A stretch of 64,000 nt of DNA from a virus, in IMG/VR virus record IMGVR_UViG_3300042896_000657, positions 1 to 64,000 of that record. One strand, given 5' to 3'. The notes beneath the pieces are model-generated. The model saw only the letters and a program-made list of their open reading frames with translations. It was not told where the DNA came from and did not search any database. Positions 1 to 8,836 of this stretch are shown one piece after another. Numbering within the stretch: position 1 is the stretch's first letter; the number at the start of each line of letters is the position of its first letter. The position numbers and the translations under genes were made by a program.

Positions 1-1
1 T

Positions 2-973
2 AGTGGATCATTACCAGCATTAGGAAGTGGTTCTTACGGTGGTTCATTCAATGGTGGTGTTGCCGCAACTGGTAGAGTACAACTAATGAATGAAAGTATA
101 ACAACAACAAACGTACAAGGATTTCATCCAAATTTAGATTATTCTGCTGCATTTACATTATTACAAAATGCTGATGAATATCAATATAATGTATTACTAG
201 CACCTGGTGTTGGTTTAGATACGGCTGGTGCTGCATCAATGATTTCTACTGCAGAAGGTAGAGGTGATGCAATCGCTATTGTTGATAACGGAATATATGG
301 TACTTCAATAAATGGTGCTGTTACGAATGCTGGTGGTTCTTCAAGTAATTATGGTGCTACTTATTATCCATGGGTTCAATTATTTAGCTCAAACTTAGGT
401 AAAGTTGTATGGGCTCCACCATCAGTAGTAATGGGTGGTGTTTATGCATTTAATGATCAAGTTGGTGCTGAATGGTTTGCTCCAGCTGGTTTAAATAGAG
501 GTGGAATTCCATCAGTAGTAAGAGCAGAACGCAGATTACAACAATCAGATAGAGATACATTATACGAAGGAAACGTAAATCCATTAGCAACATTCCCTGG
601 AAATGGAGTTGTAGCATTTGGTCAGAAAACATTACAACGTAAACAAACATCTTTAGATAGAGTAAATGTTCGTCGTTTATTAATTGCATTAAAAGGATAT
701 ATTGGTAATGTTTCTCGTGAATTAGTGTTTGAACAAAATACAGCAGTAACAAGAAACCGTTTCTTATCACAAGTTAATCCATACTTAGAGTCAGTAGTAC
801 AACGTCAAGGTTTGTTTGCTTTCAAAGTAGTGATGGATGATACTAATAATACAGCTGATGTAATTGATAGAAATCAATTAGTAGGTACAATTTATATTCA
901 ACCTACTAAAACTGCTGAATTTATTATATTAAACTTCAATATTCTTCCAACAGGAGCTAGTTTCCCAGCATAA
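2..973 (+). CDS. Tail sheath protein (C-terminal part, cut by window start)
   Basis: Contractile tail sheath subunit, the T4 gp18 equivalent, which polymerises around the tail tube and contracts on infection. The frame is open from base 2 through the window edge, so the true start lies outside; the ATG at 86 is internal. What is visible matches the conserved C-terminal sheath fold: a segment rich in Gly/Ser, a central VLLAPGVG-type strand, a stretch about adopting a position with tail (WAPPSVVMGGVYA) and the terminal region with LVGTIYIQPTKTAEFIILNF, typical of sheath C-termini. The tail tube gene follows 56 bp downstream, as in T4-like phages. The N-terminal portion cannot be assessed. Confidence 0.9.
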   Translation, partial: SGSLPALGSGSYGGSFNGGVAATGRVQLMNESITTTNVQGFHPNLDYSAAFTLLQNADEYQYNVLLAPGVGLDTAGAASMISTAEGRGDAIAIVDNGIYGTSINGAVTNAGGSSSNYGATYYPWVQLFSSNLGKVVWAPPSVVMGGVYAFNDQVGAEWFAPAGLNRGGIPSVVRAERRLQQSDRDTLYEGNVNPLATFPGNGVVAFGQKTLQRKQTSLDRVNVRRLLIALKGYIGNVSRELVFEQNTAVTRNRFLSQVNPYLESVVQRQGLFAFKVVMDDTNNTADVIDRNQLVGTIYIQPTKTAEFIILNFNILPTGASFPA

Positions 974-987
974 AATATAGATGATTA

Positions 988-996
988 ATATTTATT
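988..996 (+). promoter_or_regulatory. ATATTTATT box before tail tube gene
   Basis: Variant copy of the recurring ATATTTATA box, in the 56-bp gap between sheath and tube genes and 33 bp before the tube ATG. Possibly a late promoter element or the gene-boundary signal of the tail operon. Confidence 0.35.
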
Positions 997-1029
997 AATA
1001 ACAAACTAAAAATAAAAATTTAAAATATT

Positions 1030-1518
1030 ATGGCAATATTAGATGCAAACGAAATTATGTTCACGGCTTTTGAGCCAAAAGTAGCTAATCGTTTTATAAT
1101 GTACATAGATGGAATTCCTGCTTATTTAATTAAGAAAGCAAGTGCTCCTGGATTTGAAGCTAACGAAATCATATTAGATCATATCAACGTATATCGCAAA
1201 ATTAAAGGTAAAGTTAGATGGGCTGATATGACTTTAGAACTATACGATCCAATCGCCCCATCTGGTGCTCAAGCAGTAATGGAATGGGCTCGTTTAGCTC
1301 ACGAATCAGTAACAGGTAGAGATGGTTATTCAGATTTTTATAAAAAAGACTTAACATTAAACATATTAGGCCCTGTTGGTGATGTAGTTGGTGAATGGAT
1401 TGTAAAAGGTGCATTCGTTAAAACTGCAAACTTTGGAGAATATGATTGGTCAAGTGGTGAAGCAGCTATTGCATTGGGTGTTACTATCGCTATGGATTAT
1501 TGTGTCTTGAATTATTGA
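1030..1518 (+). CDS. Tail tube protein (T4 gp19-like)
   Basis: Major tail tube subunit forming the inner channel of the contractile tail. The 162-aa length matches the T4 gp19 family (about 160 aa). Visible family features are the N-terminal FEPKVANRFIMYIDGIPAYL strand pair, the central WADMTLELYDPIAPSGAQ region, and the C-terminal segment around FGEYDWSSGEAAIALGVTI, all typical of phage T4 gp19-type tubes. It follows the sheath gene directly. The start at 1030 is preceded by an A-rich leader without a Shine-Dalgarno sequence, which is usual in this window. Confidence 0.92.
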   Translation: MAILDANEIMFTAFEPKVANRFIMYIDGIPAYLIKKASAPGFEANEIILDHINVYRKIKGKVRWADMTLELYDPIAPSGAQAVMEWARLAHESVTGRDGYSDFYKKDLTLNILGPVGDVVGEWIVKGAFVKTANFGEYDWSSGEAAIALGVTIAMDYCVLNY

Positions 1519-1569
1519 AATATATATTATAATTTAATTAAAGAAATAGCAATCCAAGGCACATTTTTT

Positions 1570-1609
1570 AAACCTTCTATATATTTATTAGTATATAGGA
1601 GGTTTTTTT
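1570..1609 (+). terminator. Terminator/attenuator hairpin that also hides the RBS of the homing endonuclease gene
   Basis: The arms 1570-1583 and 1592-1605 pair over 14 bp with one G-T wobble, around an 8-nt loop, and are followed by a T-run (1603-1609). This is a good rho-independent terminator for the tail tube transcript. The 3' arm contains AGGAGG (1597-1602), the only strong Shine-Dalgarno I saw in this window, placed just before the ATG at 1610. The loop side contains an ATATTTATT box (1581-1589) like those found upstream of other genes. Confidence 0.75.
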
Positions 1610-2362
1610 ATGCTTAAAAAAGATAAAATAATAAAGGAAAAATATAATGGTATTCATCCAACATGTCAATGTGGATGTAGTGAAAAAACACGTTATGAAG
1701 CTAAATTAAAAGATTATTGTAAATGGATACATGGACATCAATCAAGAGTTAAAGGACATTTTGGTGATCCTAAATCCGAAAAACGTGTAAATGCTATTAA
1801 AAAAACACGTAAAGCTAAATTTGCTTCTGGTGAATATAACCATATACTTAAACAAGTATCTAAACCTCGTTCTAAAGAAATAAAACAAAAAATAAGTAAA
1901 AATGGAACTGGTGTATCGCGTCCTAAAGCTAATGGATTTGGTGTTGGGAGAATTCATTCACAACAAACTAAAGATAAAATGAGTGACACCGCTATTAATA
2001 ATATAGTTATAACTGATAAAAATCATACTTCTAAGTTAGAATTAACTTTTCAAAATATATTAGATTTATTAGATATTAAATATAAAAAATTTTTATATGC
2101 TAAAGAAATTAAAGCATTTTATGATTTTTATATTCCCCAAAATAACATTATTATAGAGGTTTATGGAGATTTTTGGCATTGTAATCCTAACAGTAAATAT
2201 TCAGAAGCAAAATATGAATCCCAAAAGAAAAATCTAATTAGAGATAAAGAAAAAGAACAATGGACTAAAGATAATGGTTATAAATTATTACGTTTTTGGG
2301 AAACTGATATAAATAATAATATTAAACAAGTAAAACAAACATTATTAGAAAACTGTAGGTAA
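1610..2362 (+). CDS. Homing endonuclease, Vsr-like (PD-(D/E)XK/EDxHD type) with NUMOD-like repeats
   Basis: Free-standing homing endonuclease, 250 aa. The C-terminal domain (about residues 140-250) has the pattern of Vsr-related nucleases: a glutamate in TSKLELTFQNIL, an Asp in FYDFYIPQNNIIIEVYGDFW, the following HCNP, and RFWETDI near the end. This fits the EDxHD family described for I-Bth0305I. The N-terminal half is basic and has a cysteine pair region (CQCGCSEKTRYE) and a NUMOD3-like segment (HSQQTKDKMSDTA), typical DNA-binding modules of phage homing enzymes. It sits between tail genes where T4-like phages normally have no gene, consistent with insertion. Its Shine-Dalgarno is enclosed in a terminator hairpin. 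Exact subfamily is inferred. Confidence 0.8.
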   Translation: MLKKDKIIKEKYNGIHPTCQCGCSEKTRYEAKLKDYCKWIHGHQSRVKGHFGDPKSEKRVNAIKKTRKAKFASGEYNHILKQVSKPRSKEIKQKISKNGTGVSRPKANGFGVGRIHSQQTKDKMSDTAINNIVITDKNHTSKLELTFQNILDLLDIKYKKFLYAKEIKAFYDFYIPQNNIIIEVYGDFWHCNPNSKYSEAKYESQKKNLIRDKEKEQWTKDNGYKLLRFWETDINNNIKQVKQTLLENCR

Positions 2363-2371
2363 ATATTTATA
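2363..2371 (+). promoter_or_regulatory. ATATTTATA box
   Basis: Exact copy of the recurring box, only 3 bp before the ATG at 2375. Transcription from here would give an almost leaderless mRNA, so it may instead be a gene-boundary signal. Confidence 0.35.
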
Positions 2372-2374
2372 TAC

Positions 2375-3289
2375 ATGATTAAACTATTAGATTTATTAAA
2401 AGAATATGGTAATCAAGGACCCTCATCACCTGAATCATATTTAATAGAAAATGAGGAAATTCAAAAAATCCCATTTTCTGATATATCTAAAATCTCTAAT
2501 TTAGAATACGATATGGGTGGTGGAGAAACATCACTATATGAAGAATATAATATAGTTGTTATAGATAATATTCCTGTAGAAGAATTTGCTCAAGATCCAG
2601 GTGGTGATAAAAAAATATATATTGAATATAATTTAGAAAATTCATATTCATTTCCAAAAGCAAATAAAATTTATTTATCTCAAATAGTATATCACATAGA
2701 TAATATAGAAGCATTAGCTAAAACAGTAAATGACTCCTTAAAATCTAATGGTATTCTTGATTTTTTTAGTGATATTATGTCTAAAGAAGATAAACAATTT
2801 ATAAAAATATTAGTTGAAAACTATGGTTTTTTCTTACCTGATGATGCTTCTATAAAATCTCTTTCAAAATATAAAGAAAAAAACTTATTATTACGTCGTG
2901 GTACACCATATACAACTCCGAAAAAGGAAAAATTTATTCCTAAAGAATGGGTATATGATATAACAACAAAAGAAGGTAATGCTCGAGTAAAATATACACT
3001 ACTAGATATAAATTACGATACATTTGCTTTTGGTAAATATGATGAGGATACTGTAAATAAACATACTTATGTAGGTACAGATAAAATATCAGGTACTATT
3101 CCTGATAGATATTTTTTAATGGATAGAAATTCTAGAATGAAAGGAGTAAAACCCAATTATATAGGAATAAGATTTTCTTTAAAAGATTGGAATCCTGAAA
3201 AAGGACCATTTCCCTATTATCAAATTCCTGATGGTAACTACTGGAAAGTAACACCTTGGAATATAATATCTTTTAAAAGAATACAATAA
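2375..3289 (+). CDS. Hypothetical protein with possible capsid-targeting leader
   Basis: I do not recognise this 304-aa protein. It is hydrophilic, has no obvious signal peptide or membrane segment, and lies between a homing endonuclease and the tail assembly gene. The N-terminus, MIKLLDLLKEYGNQG, is a short amphipathic helix ending in L-K-E. This resembles the (L/I)-x-E cleavage site used by T4-type prohead proteases and is weakly similar in style to the leaders at 14451, 15291 and 15588. The C-terminal third contains paired aromatic motifs (FPYYQIPDGNYWKVTPWNI). A virion or head-packaged role is only an inference. Confidence 0.5.
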   Translation: MIKLLDLLKEYGNQGPSSPESYLIENEEIQKIPFSDISKISNLEYDMGGGETSLYEEYNIVVIDNIPVEEFAQDPGGDKKIYIEYNLENSYSFPKANKIYLSQIVYHIDNIEALAKTVNDSLKSNGILDFFSDIMSKEDKQFIKILVENYGFFLPDDASIKSLSKYKEKNLLLRRGTPYTTPKKEKFIPKEWVYDITTKEGNARVKYTLLDINYDTFAFGKYDEDTVNKHTYVGTDKISGTIPDRYFLMDRNSRMKGVKPNYIGIRFSLKDWNPEKGPFPYYQIPDGNYWKVTPWNIISFKRIQ

Positions 3290-3303
3290 AGTCTTTGTTT
3301 TAT

Positions 3304-3312
3304 ATATTTATA
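3304..3312 (+). promoter_or_regulatory. ATATTTATA box
   Basis: Exact copy of the recurring box, 26 bp before the ATG of the tail assembly gene at 3339, in a 49-bp intergenic gap. Position fits a -10/-7-like promoter element. Confidence 0.45.
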
Positions 3313-3338
3313 TACGAACAAAAAATTAAAAACGTTAT

Positions 3339-4094
3339 ATGTCAGAACTAAAGTTACCAACAGAAACAATAACATTACCCTCAAAAGGTTTATTGTATCC
3401 AAAAGAAAATCCATTATCATCTGGAAAGATTGAAATGAAGTACATGACTGCTAAAGAAGAAGATATTCTTACTAATAGCAATTATATTAAACAAGGAGTA
3501 GTAATTGATAAATTATTACAAGCATTAATTGTAACTCCAATCAATTATGATGATTTATTAGTAGGTGATAAAAACGCCATATTAGTAGCCGCTCGTATAT
3601 TAGGATATGGTAAAGATTATTCATTTAAATATGTTAATCAATACAATCAAGAGGTAGAGGCTAATGTTGATTTAACTACATTAAAAGATAAAGAATTAAA
3701 TGAATCAATATACACTTCAGGCAATGAATTTTCATTCAATCTACCAAAATCAGGAAACGAAGTAACATTTAAATTATTGAGTCACGGTGATGAAAAATTA
3801 ATTGAGGCAGAAATTAAAGGATTAAAGAAAATTGATCCAACAAAAACATACGATGTTACTACTCGATTAAAATTTGTAATCACTTCAATAGAGGGAAAAC
3901 GTGATCAAAAATCCATTCGTGATTTTGTTGATAACTATTTATTAGCCCCTGATGCTAGAGCATTACGTGAATATTATTCAGAAGTACAACCTGATATTAT
4001 ATTAAAATATACTCCTGAGGATGAAAACTATGAAGGGGAGGGCATAGATATTCCAGTAAATCTTAACTTTTTTTGGCCTGACTCAGGATTATAG
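3339..4094 (+). CDS. Baseplate hub/tail assembly protein (T4 gp26-like), upstream frame of frameshifted pair
   Basis: 251-aa product in the zero frame. The N-terminus (LPSKGLLYPKENPLSSGKIEMKYMTAKEED) and the NYIKQGVVIDKLLQALI region are characteristic of the gp26-like baseplate hub/tail assembly family of T4-like phages. It lies between tail tube and tape measure genes, the usual place of tail assembly chaperones, which are commonly expressed as a short form and a frameshifted long form. The zero-frame stop (4092-4094) follows a run of seven T at 4068-4074, and a conserved-looking coding frame continues in the +1 (or -2) frame to 4347. The assignment to gp26 is by sequence style; the chaperone role is inferred from position and frameshift. 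Confidence 0.65.
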   Translation: MSELKLPTETITLPSKGLLYPKENPLSSGKIEMKYMTAKEEDILTNSNYIKQGVVIDKLLQALIVTPINYDDLLVGDKNAILVAARILGYGKDYSFKYVNQYNQEVEANVDLTTLKDKELNESIYTSGNEFSFNLPKSGNEVTFKLLSHGDEKLIEAEIKGLKKIDPTKTYDVTTRLKFVITSIEGKRDQKSIRDFVDNYLLAPDARALREYYSEVQPDIILKYTPEDENYEGEGIDIPVNLNFFWPDSGL

Positions 4095-4347
4095 AATAGT
4101 ATTTTTCTCCCAAATCCACGATATAATATTTCATGGTGGTGGTGGATATGATTGGAACACTGTTTATAATATGCCAATTTGGCTTCGTAAATTTACATTT
4201 AATAAATTGAAGGAACATTTTGATAAACAAAATGAGGAAGCTGAAAAACAACAGAATATGTTGAAAAATAAACAATCATCATCTAAAGAAATATCAAGAC
4301 CAAATATAGCACCAACATACACAACATCGAGAGCTCCTAAAAAATAG
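4060..4347 (+). CDS. Frameshift extension of the tail assembly gene
   Basis: This frame opens after a TAA at 4057-4059 and continues to TAG at 4345-4347. It has no ATG before 4171, yet reads as a structured protein immediately: FFGLTQDYRIVFFSQIHD, then IIFHGGGGYDWNTVYNMP, then IWLRKFTFNKLKEHFDKQNE and a Lys/Gln/Ser-rich tail. Ribosomes reading the 3339 gene could enter it by a +1 or -2 slip on the seven T at 4068-4074, giving a fusion of about 345 aa. An independent start at ATG 4171 would produce only 58 aa, lose the conserved-looking HGGGGYDWNTVYN block and has no visible Shine-Dalgarno. A homopolymer sequencing error (7 instead of 6 T) would give the same picture. Confidence 0.7.
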   Translation: MLTFFGLTQDYRIVFFSQIHDIIFHGGGGYDWNTVYNMPIWLRKFTFNKLKEHFDKQNEEAEKQQNMLKNKQSSSKEISRPNIAPTYTTSRAPKK

Positions 4348-4356
4348 GGGCTTTCG

Positions 4357-4365
4357 ATATTTATA
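4357..4365 (+). promoter_or_regulatory. ATATTTATA box
   Basis: Exact copy of the recurring box in the 35-bp gap before the tape measure gene, 17 bp from its ATG. Confidence 0.45.
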
Positions 4366-4382
4366 TGATATAATATAATAAT

Positions 4383-6428
4383 ATGCCTGATCCAAAACAA
4401 TCAATAGATGAACAAAATGTATATATAAGAGATACATTATTATCTATCGCTTCTAAATATGCAGATGTTTTAAAAGATGCTGTAGAGGATGCTTTTGATA
4501 ATGTTGATGCTGGAGTATTAAAAGCAGTAGGTAATGATTTAACAAGATCTTTTACTAAGTTAGCTAAAATGTCTGATGAATTAGCTCTTAATACTAGTAG
4601 AATTAATAAAGGATTACTTTCTCAAAAAGATATTGAAAAACAAATCCAAAGTCTTCAAGAAAAAAGAGAAAGCATAATGATAAAAATAGCACATGCTAGA
4701 AAACTTGGAGCTGATATTGGAGAAGAAGATTTAGAAAATGCTTTAAAATCCTTAGATATTCAAGAAAAACAATTAGAAGAAGATAAAAAGTTAGCAAAAT
4801 CTTTATCATTTAGAATAGGAATGCAAAAAGGATTTAATGATATTCAAGATAAATTTAATGTAAAACAAATTAAAGATTCACTTACAATTTCTGGTATATT
4901 TGGCCTTATTATTCAAGGTGCCTTAAACTTCCAAAAACAATCAGTTGAAACTGGTAAAATTTTAGGATATAGTGCTTCCGAATCAAATAGAATTCAAAGT
5001 AATTTTAATAAACTTGCTTTTACAACAGAGAATGTTAATGTTAATAGTAAAAGTTTAAATGAAGCATTTACTCAATTAGCCCAATCTACTGGATATGTTT
5101 CAGAATATTCGGATGATACATTAATAACTCAAATAAAATTAACTAAACAAGTTGGTTTAACTGGAGAAGAAGCAGCTCAATTTCAAAGATATAGTGTTTT
5201 AACAGGACAATCATCAGAACAAGTATATAAGTCTTTTGTTAAAGGTTTAGTAGCTCAACGTAATCAATCTCGAATAGGGATTAATTTTAAAACAACATTA
5301 GCAGAGGCAGCAAAAATATCAGGTCAATTGGCAGCTCAATTAGGATATAATCCTGAACGTATTGCAAGAGCAGTAGTTAAAGCTAAGGAATTTGGTATGA
5401 CTTTAGAACAAACTGCTAAAATAAGTGAATCTTTACTTAATTTTGAGTCATCAATTGAGAATGAATTAAAAGCTGAATTATTAACGGGAAAACAATTAAA
5501 TTTAGAAAGAGCAAGAGCAGCAGCACTATCAGGAGATCAAGCAACTGTAGCTGAAGAAATTGCTAAAAATATAGGTACAGCGGCCGATTTTGCCAAAATG
5601 AATGTTTTACAACAAAAATCATTAGCTGAATCTGTTGGAATGACTGCTGATGAATTAGGTGAAACATTAAGAAAAAGAGAAGAAGCATTAGCAAGTGGTA
5701 AATCATTAGCTCAAGTTACTGAAGAAGAAGCTGCAAAATCACTTGAAAGACAAGCTATTCAAGAAAAATTTAATGCTGCTATAGAAAAATTACAATCACT
5801 TATTGGTGGGATAGTAGCAGGTCCTTTAGGAACAATGTTAGAAATTCTAATTCAATCTGTAGATTATATAAATGCAGCTGTTATTGGATTAGGAGCATAC
5901 TATGCTATTTCCAAATCAATTCAAATTACCCAAGGAGTAATAACAGGATTAAAAGCAGCACAATTAGCTAGTGATAGAGGAATGAATGCTGCTACTTTTA
6001 TTAGAAGAGGTTTATTGGGAAAAGAATTATCCCAAACAATTGCTATAGCAGTAGCTAAAATTGCTGGTGCCTCTGCCCAAACTTTAGGAATAGCAGCAGG
6101 TATAGCTTTAGCAGCAGGTGCTGCAGCATATACTTATTTTAATTCTATGGATGATGGTGTTATAGGCCCAGGAGGAGAAACCGTAGTATCAGGTCCTAAA
6201 GGTTCAATCAAACTAAATAAAGATGATTCAATAGTAGCAGGTACTAATTTATTTGATAAAGGAAATAATCAAACAATCTCACCATCAATAGATCTAACAC
6301 CAATGATTGCAGCTATTAATCAAGTTAAAGCATCAGTAGATAGATTATATTCTAAAAACACAACCATCAGCATGGATGGTAAAGCTGTAGGTACTACATT
6401 AACACAAGGTTCTTATAAATTTGCTTAA
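4383..6428 (+). CDS. Tail tape measure protein
   Basis: 681-aa tape measure protein, which sets tail length and is threaded through the tube. N-terminal 150 residues are helical and heptad-rich (ISKGLLSQKDIEKQIQSLQE-like coiled coil), followed by an Ala-rich helical core. Residues about 490-605 contain several hydrophobic Ala/Gly segments (SLIGGIVAGPLGTMLEILI, AAGIALAAGAAAY), typical of tape measure proteins. The C-terminus has the GGETVVSGPKGSIKLNKDDS pattern and IVAGTNLF seen in many phage tape measures. It follows the frameshifted assembly gene, the normal order in long-tailed phages. Confidence 0.85.
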   Translation: MPDPKQSIDEQNVYIRDTLLSIASKYADVLKDAVEDAFDNVDAGVLKAVGNDLTRSFTKLAKMSDELALNTSRINKGLLSQKDIEKQIQSLQEKRESIMIKIAHARKLGADIGEEDLENALKSLDIQEKQLEEDKKLAKSLSFRIGMQKGFNDIQDKFNVKQIKDSLTISGIFGLIIQGALNFQKQSVETGKILGYSASESNRIQSNFNKLAFTTENVNVNSKSLNEAFTQLAQSTGYVSEYSDDTLITQIKLTKQVGLTGEEAAQFQRYSVLTGQSSEQVYKSFVKGLVAQRNQSRIGINFKTTLAEAAKISGQLAAQLGYNPERIARAVVKAKEFGMTLEQTAKISESLLNFESSIENELKAELLTGKQLNLERARAAALSGDQATVAEEIAKNIGTAADFAKMNVLQQKSLAESVGMTADELGETLRKREEALASGKSLAQVTEEEAAKSLERQAIQEKFNAAIEKLQSLIGGIVAGPLGTMLEILIQSVDYINAAVIGLGAYYAISKSIQITQGVITGLKAAQLASDRGMNAATFIRRGLLGKELSQTIAIAVAKIAGASAQTLGIAAGIALAAGAAAYTYFNSMDDGVIGPGGETVVSGPKGSIKLNKDDSIVAGTNLFDKGNNQTISPSIDLTPMIAAINQVKASVDRLYSKNTTISMDGKAVGTTLTQGSYKFA

Positions 6429-6435
6429 TATATTA

Positions 6436-6444
6436 ATATTTATA
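6436..6444 (+). promoter_or_regulatory. ATATTTATA box
   Basis: Exact copy of the recurring box in the 40-bp gap after the tape measure gene, 24 bp before the ATG at 6469. Confidence 0.45.
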
Positions 6445-6468
6445 CTAAATCAATAAACATAACAAATC

Positions 6469-6756
6469 ATGGGATTACTAGAAAAATTAAAATCAAGTGT
6501 TCTAGGCTTAGGAGGTATTAAACCAGCTAACTTTGGAGTTAATCCAGTACCACCTAATTCATTACACAACCAATACTCAGTAGATGGTAAACCAAATGTA
6601 ACTTGGAGAACTATTAAAGGAACTGGTATGAAACCACAACCATCACAATTAGATGAATTAGATCCAAATGCTCCAAAATTAAAAGTTACTGGTGTTGTAT
6701 CCAAAATATATAAATCAGTCAATGGTCAAAGATATTTGGATAACAAACCAAAGTAA
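6469..6756 (+). CDS. Small hypothetical tail-region protein
   Basis: 95-aa protein of unknown function. The sequence is Pro/Asn-rich with a Gly-rich N-terminus (MGLLEKLKSSVLGLGGIKP) and no membrane segment or cysteine pattern. It is directly fused in layout with the next gene: its stop codon ends at 6756 and the next ATG is at 6757, so the two are probably translationally coupled. Location between tape measure and baseplate genes suggests a small virion or assembly protein, but nothing in the sequence proves this. Confidence 0.6.
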   Translation: MGLLEKLKSSVLGLGGIKPANFGVNPVPPNSLHNQYSVDGKPNVTWRTIKGTGMKPQPSQLDELDPNAPKLKVTGVVSKIYKSVNGQRYLDNKPK

Positions 6757-8832
6757 ATGTCACTACTTAATTTAACTACAAATTTAAAATCACTTAAATA
6801 CGGTAAAGATAGACCTGGTGGTGGTGATAGCGGTCAACCTTATATTCAATCAGATATTAACATTGGTAATCAAACAGTAGAAGCTAATGATGATGGACGT
6901 ATTAGAGGAGGGGCTAAAGGTGCTGAAAATGCATCAACCACAGATTTATTACGTATTAAAAGGTTTATTAACAGTAAACCTAAGGGAAATTTATTTATTA
7001 CAAATCAAGTAGGTTTACAATTTTCTAATCCAAAATTAGAAACTAGAAAAATATCTTTAGGTAATGGAACTGGTATTTTAGGTTTTGTAAATACAGCAGT
7101 TAATGCTATTAGTAGTAATTTTGGACCTACTAGAATATATAATTTAGGTATTAATACTCTAGCACAAGTTCCAGTTAATGCTTTTGGTATTCATTTTAAT
7201 AGACATGGTTTAACACCTGTACAAGATGATAATACAAAATATTTTGCTGTTGTTACTAATAATAATAAAAGTAATCAAGATGTAGCTAAACCTAGTAATA
7301 GATTAGCATCATTAAATAAAAAATTTCAATTAGGAGTTAAATCTTCAAATTTTAATAATATTCCAGAAATAACTAGAACTCAACAATTATTAAGAACACT
7401 TAACCCGATAGCAAGAACTATTGGTGGATTAATTGGTGGTAGAGTTGGAAGAGCTATTAATAATGTTTCAAGATTATCAACATTATTCTTTAATAATAAT
7501 GATTTAGTAATTGATAATTATTTAGGAGGACCAGGTTCTACATATGGTGTTGGAAAAACATTAATTAGAAGATATGATATTACAGAAAATGGACAAAGAA
7601 TTAATAGTGCTTTTGAAAAAAGTAAAGAAAAAGCTAGATTAGCAAGTATAAATTATTCATCTGTATTATCTCAAAATGGTCCTACATTATCTATTGAAGA
7701 AGATGGAAAAACAGTTATATTAAGTGTTGGTGGTGAAAATAGAAATGCCATTTATGCAAATTCAGTTTCTCCTGCTTTTAAAAGTTATAGAGCTATACAA
7801 GATGCTGTAAAAGCAATTCAAAATCCTAAACCTTCAATAATTCCTTTTTCTACATCACCCTATTTTGAAGAAACAGGATTTGGACCTTTTCAAAATAAAG
7901 AATTTAAAAGTGAACCTAATAGTGGTTTAATCCGTAATCCACTTTTATCATTTAAATATTATGGAGACGTAACATCAAGCCCCGATGGTAGTCAATTAAC
8001 ATATGGTAATAGTAATATATTTTCTAGAGTAGATTCAGATATATTAACTAATGTATTTACAATAATTAATCCATTTGATGGAGGTGAAGATCCAATATAT
8101 CTATCTTCATATATAAAAGGATTTAAAGAAGATTTTAATGCTACTTGGGGTGAAATTAATTATGCTGGTAGAGCTGAAAGTTTCTATGTTTATAATAAAT
8201 TTAAACGTAATACATCTTTTAATCTTCAAATTCCATGTTTTAATAGGAAAGAACTATTTGAAAAACACAGAGCATTAGGTCAATTAGCATCAACAACAGC
8301 TGGTTCTTACAATAGTGATGGATTTTTAAATGGAGTTTTAATTAAATTAAATATTGGAAATTATATTGTTGGAGAATATAGTATATTAAATAGTATAAAT
8401 TATAATATTCCTGATGAGGCTTCTTGGGATGTTACTCCCGAAGGTCGATTAGCTATGTTAATTGAAGCATCTTTTAATTTTACAATTATCCATAAAGAAC
8501 TACCTCAATATAAAAAAGATCAAGGTTTCTTTGGGTATCTACCTGATACTTATAAAGGATTTATTACAAGAAATGGTAGAGATCAAACAAAACAAAGTGA
8601 AATTAATAAAACATTTAATAATAATGATTATATTTCTGGTTCATTACCTATACCTGTCATTAAATTTCCAATTACTACTAATTTAACAGATACAAGAAAT
8701 ATAAGTGCTGGAAATTTTGGGACTAGAATAAATTCCCCACTTCCAAGCGTAACACTTACATCTCCAAGATTTACTCCTTTTGATAATACTAGAAGTAATG
8801 AATTAAATAATTTTATAGGCCCTCGTCAATAA
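6757..8832 (+). CDS. Putative baseplate/tail structural protein
   Basis: 691-aa protein I cannot assign to a named family. It begins at the base after the preceding stop. Composition is Asn/Ser/Gly-rich with alternating beta-type hydrophobic patterns and no signal peptide or transmembrane segment, like a virion structural protein. Recognisable local features are an N-terminal Gly-rich stretch (GKDRPGGGDSGQPYIQSD), a central GGLIGGRVGRAINNVSRL segment, and a C-terminal third with aromatic strand motifs. It sits between the tape measure and a LysM baseplate protein, where baseplate components are expected. Confidence 0.6.
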   Translation: MSLLNLTTNLKSLKYGKDRPGGGDSGQPYIQSDINIGNQTVEANDDGRIRGGAKGAENASTTDLLRIKRFINSKPKGNLFITNQVGLQFSNPKLETRKISLGNGTGILGFVNTAVNAISSNFGPTRIYNLGINTLAQVPVNAFGIHFNRHGLTPVQDDNTKYFAVVTNNNKSNQDVAKPSNRLASLNKKFQLGVKSSNFNNIPEITRTQQLLRTLNPIARTIGGLIGGRVGRAINNVSRLSTLFFNNNDLVIDNYLGGPGSTYGVGKTLIRRYDITENGQRINSAFEKSKEKARLASINYSSVLSQNGPTLSIEEDGKTVILSVGGENRNAIYANSVSPAFKSYRAIQDAVKAIQNPKPSIIPFSTSPYFEETGFGPFQNKEFKSEPNSGLIRNPLLSFKYYGDVTSSPDGSQLTYGNSNIFSRVDSDILTNVFTIINPFDGGEDPIYLSSYIKGFKEDFNATWGEINYAGRAESFYVYNKFKRNTSFNLQIPCFNRKELFEKHRALGQLASTTAGSYNSDGFLNGVLIKLNIGNYIVGEYSILNSINYNIPDEASWDVTPEGRLAMLIEASFNFTIIHKELPQYKKDQGFFGYLPDTYKGFITRNGRDQTKQSEINKTFNNNDYISGSLPIPVIKFPITTNLTDTRNISAGNFGTRINSPLPSVTLTSPRFTPFDNTRSNELNNFIGPRQ

Positions 8833-8836
8833 TATA

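Noticed and set aside
450-770. Minus-strand ORF opposite the sheath gene
   Set aside because: Shadow of the sheath coding frame; hydrophobic low-information sequence, no leader or start context.
4171-4347. Separate 58-aa gene starting MPIWLRKF
   Set aside because: The same frame is coding-like well upstream of this ATG, so a frameshift product fits better; kept only as an alternative.
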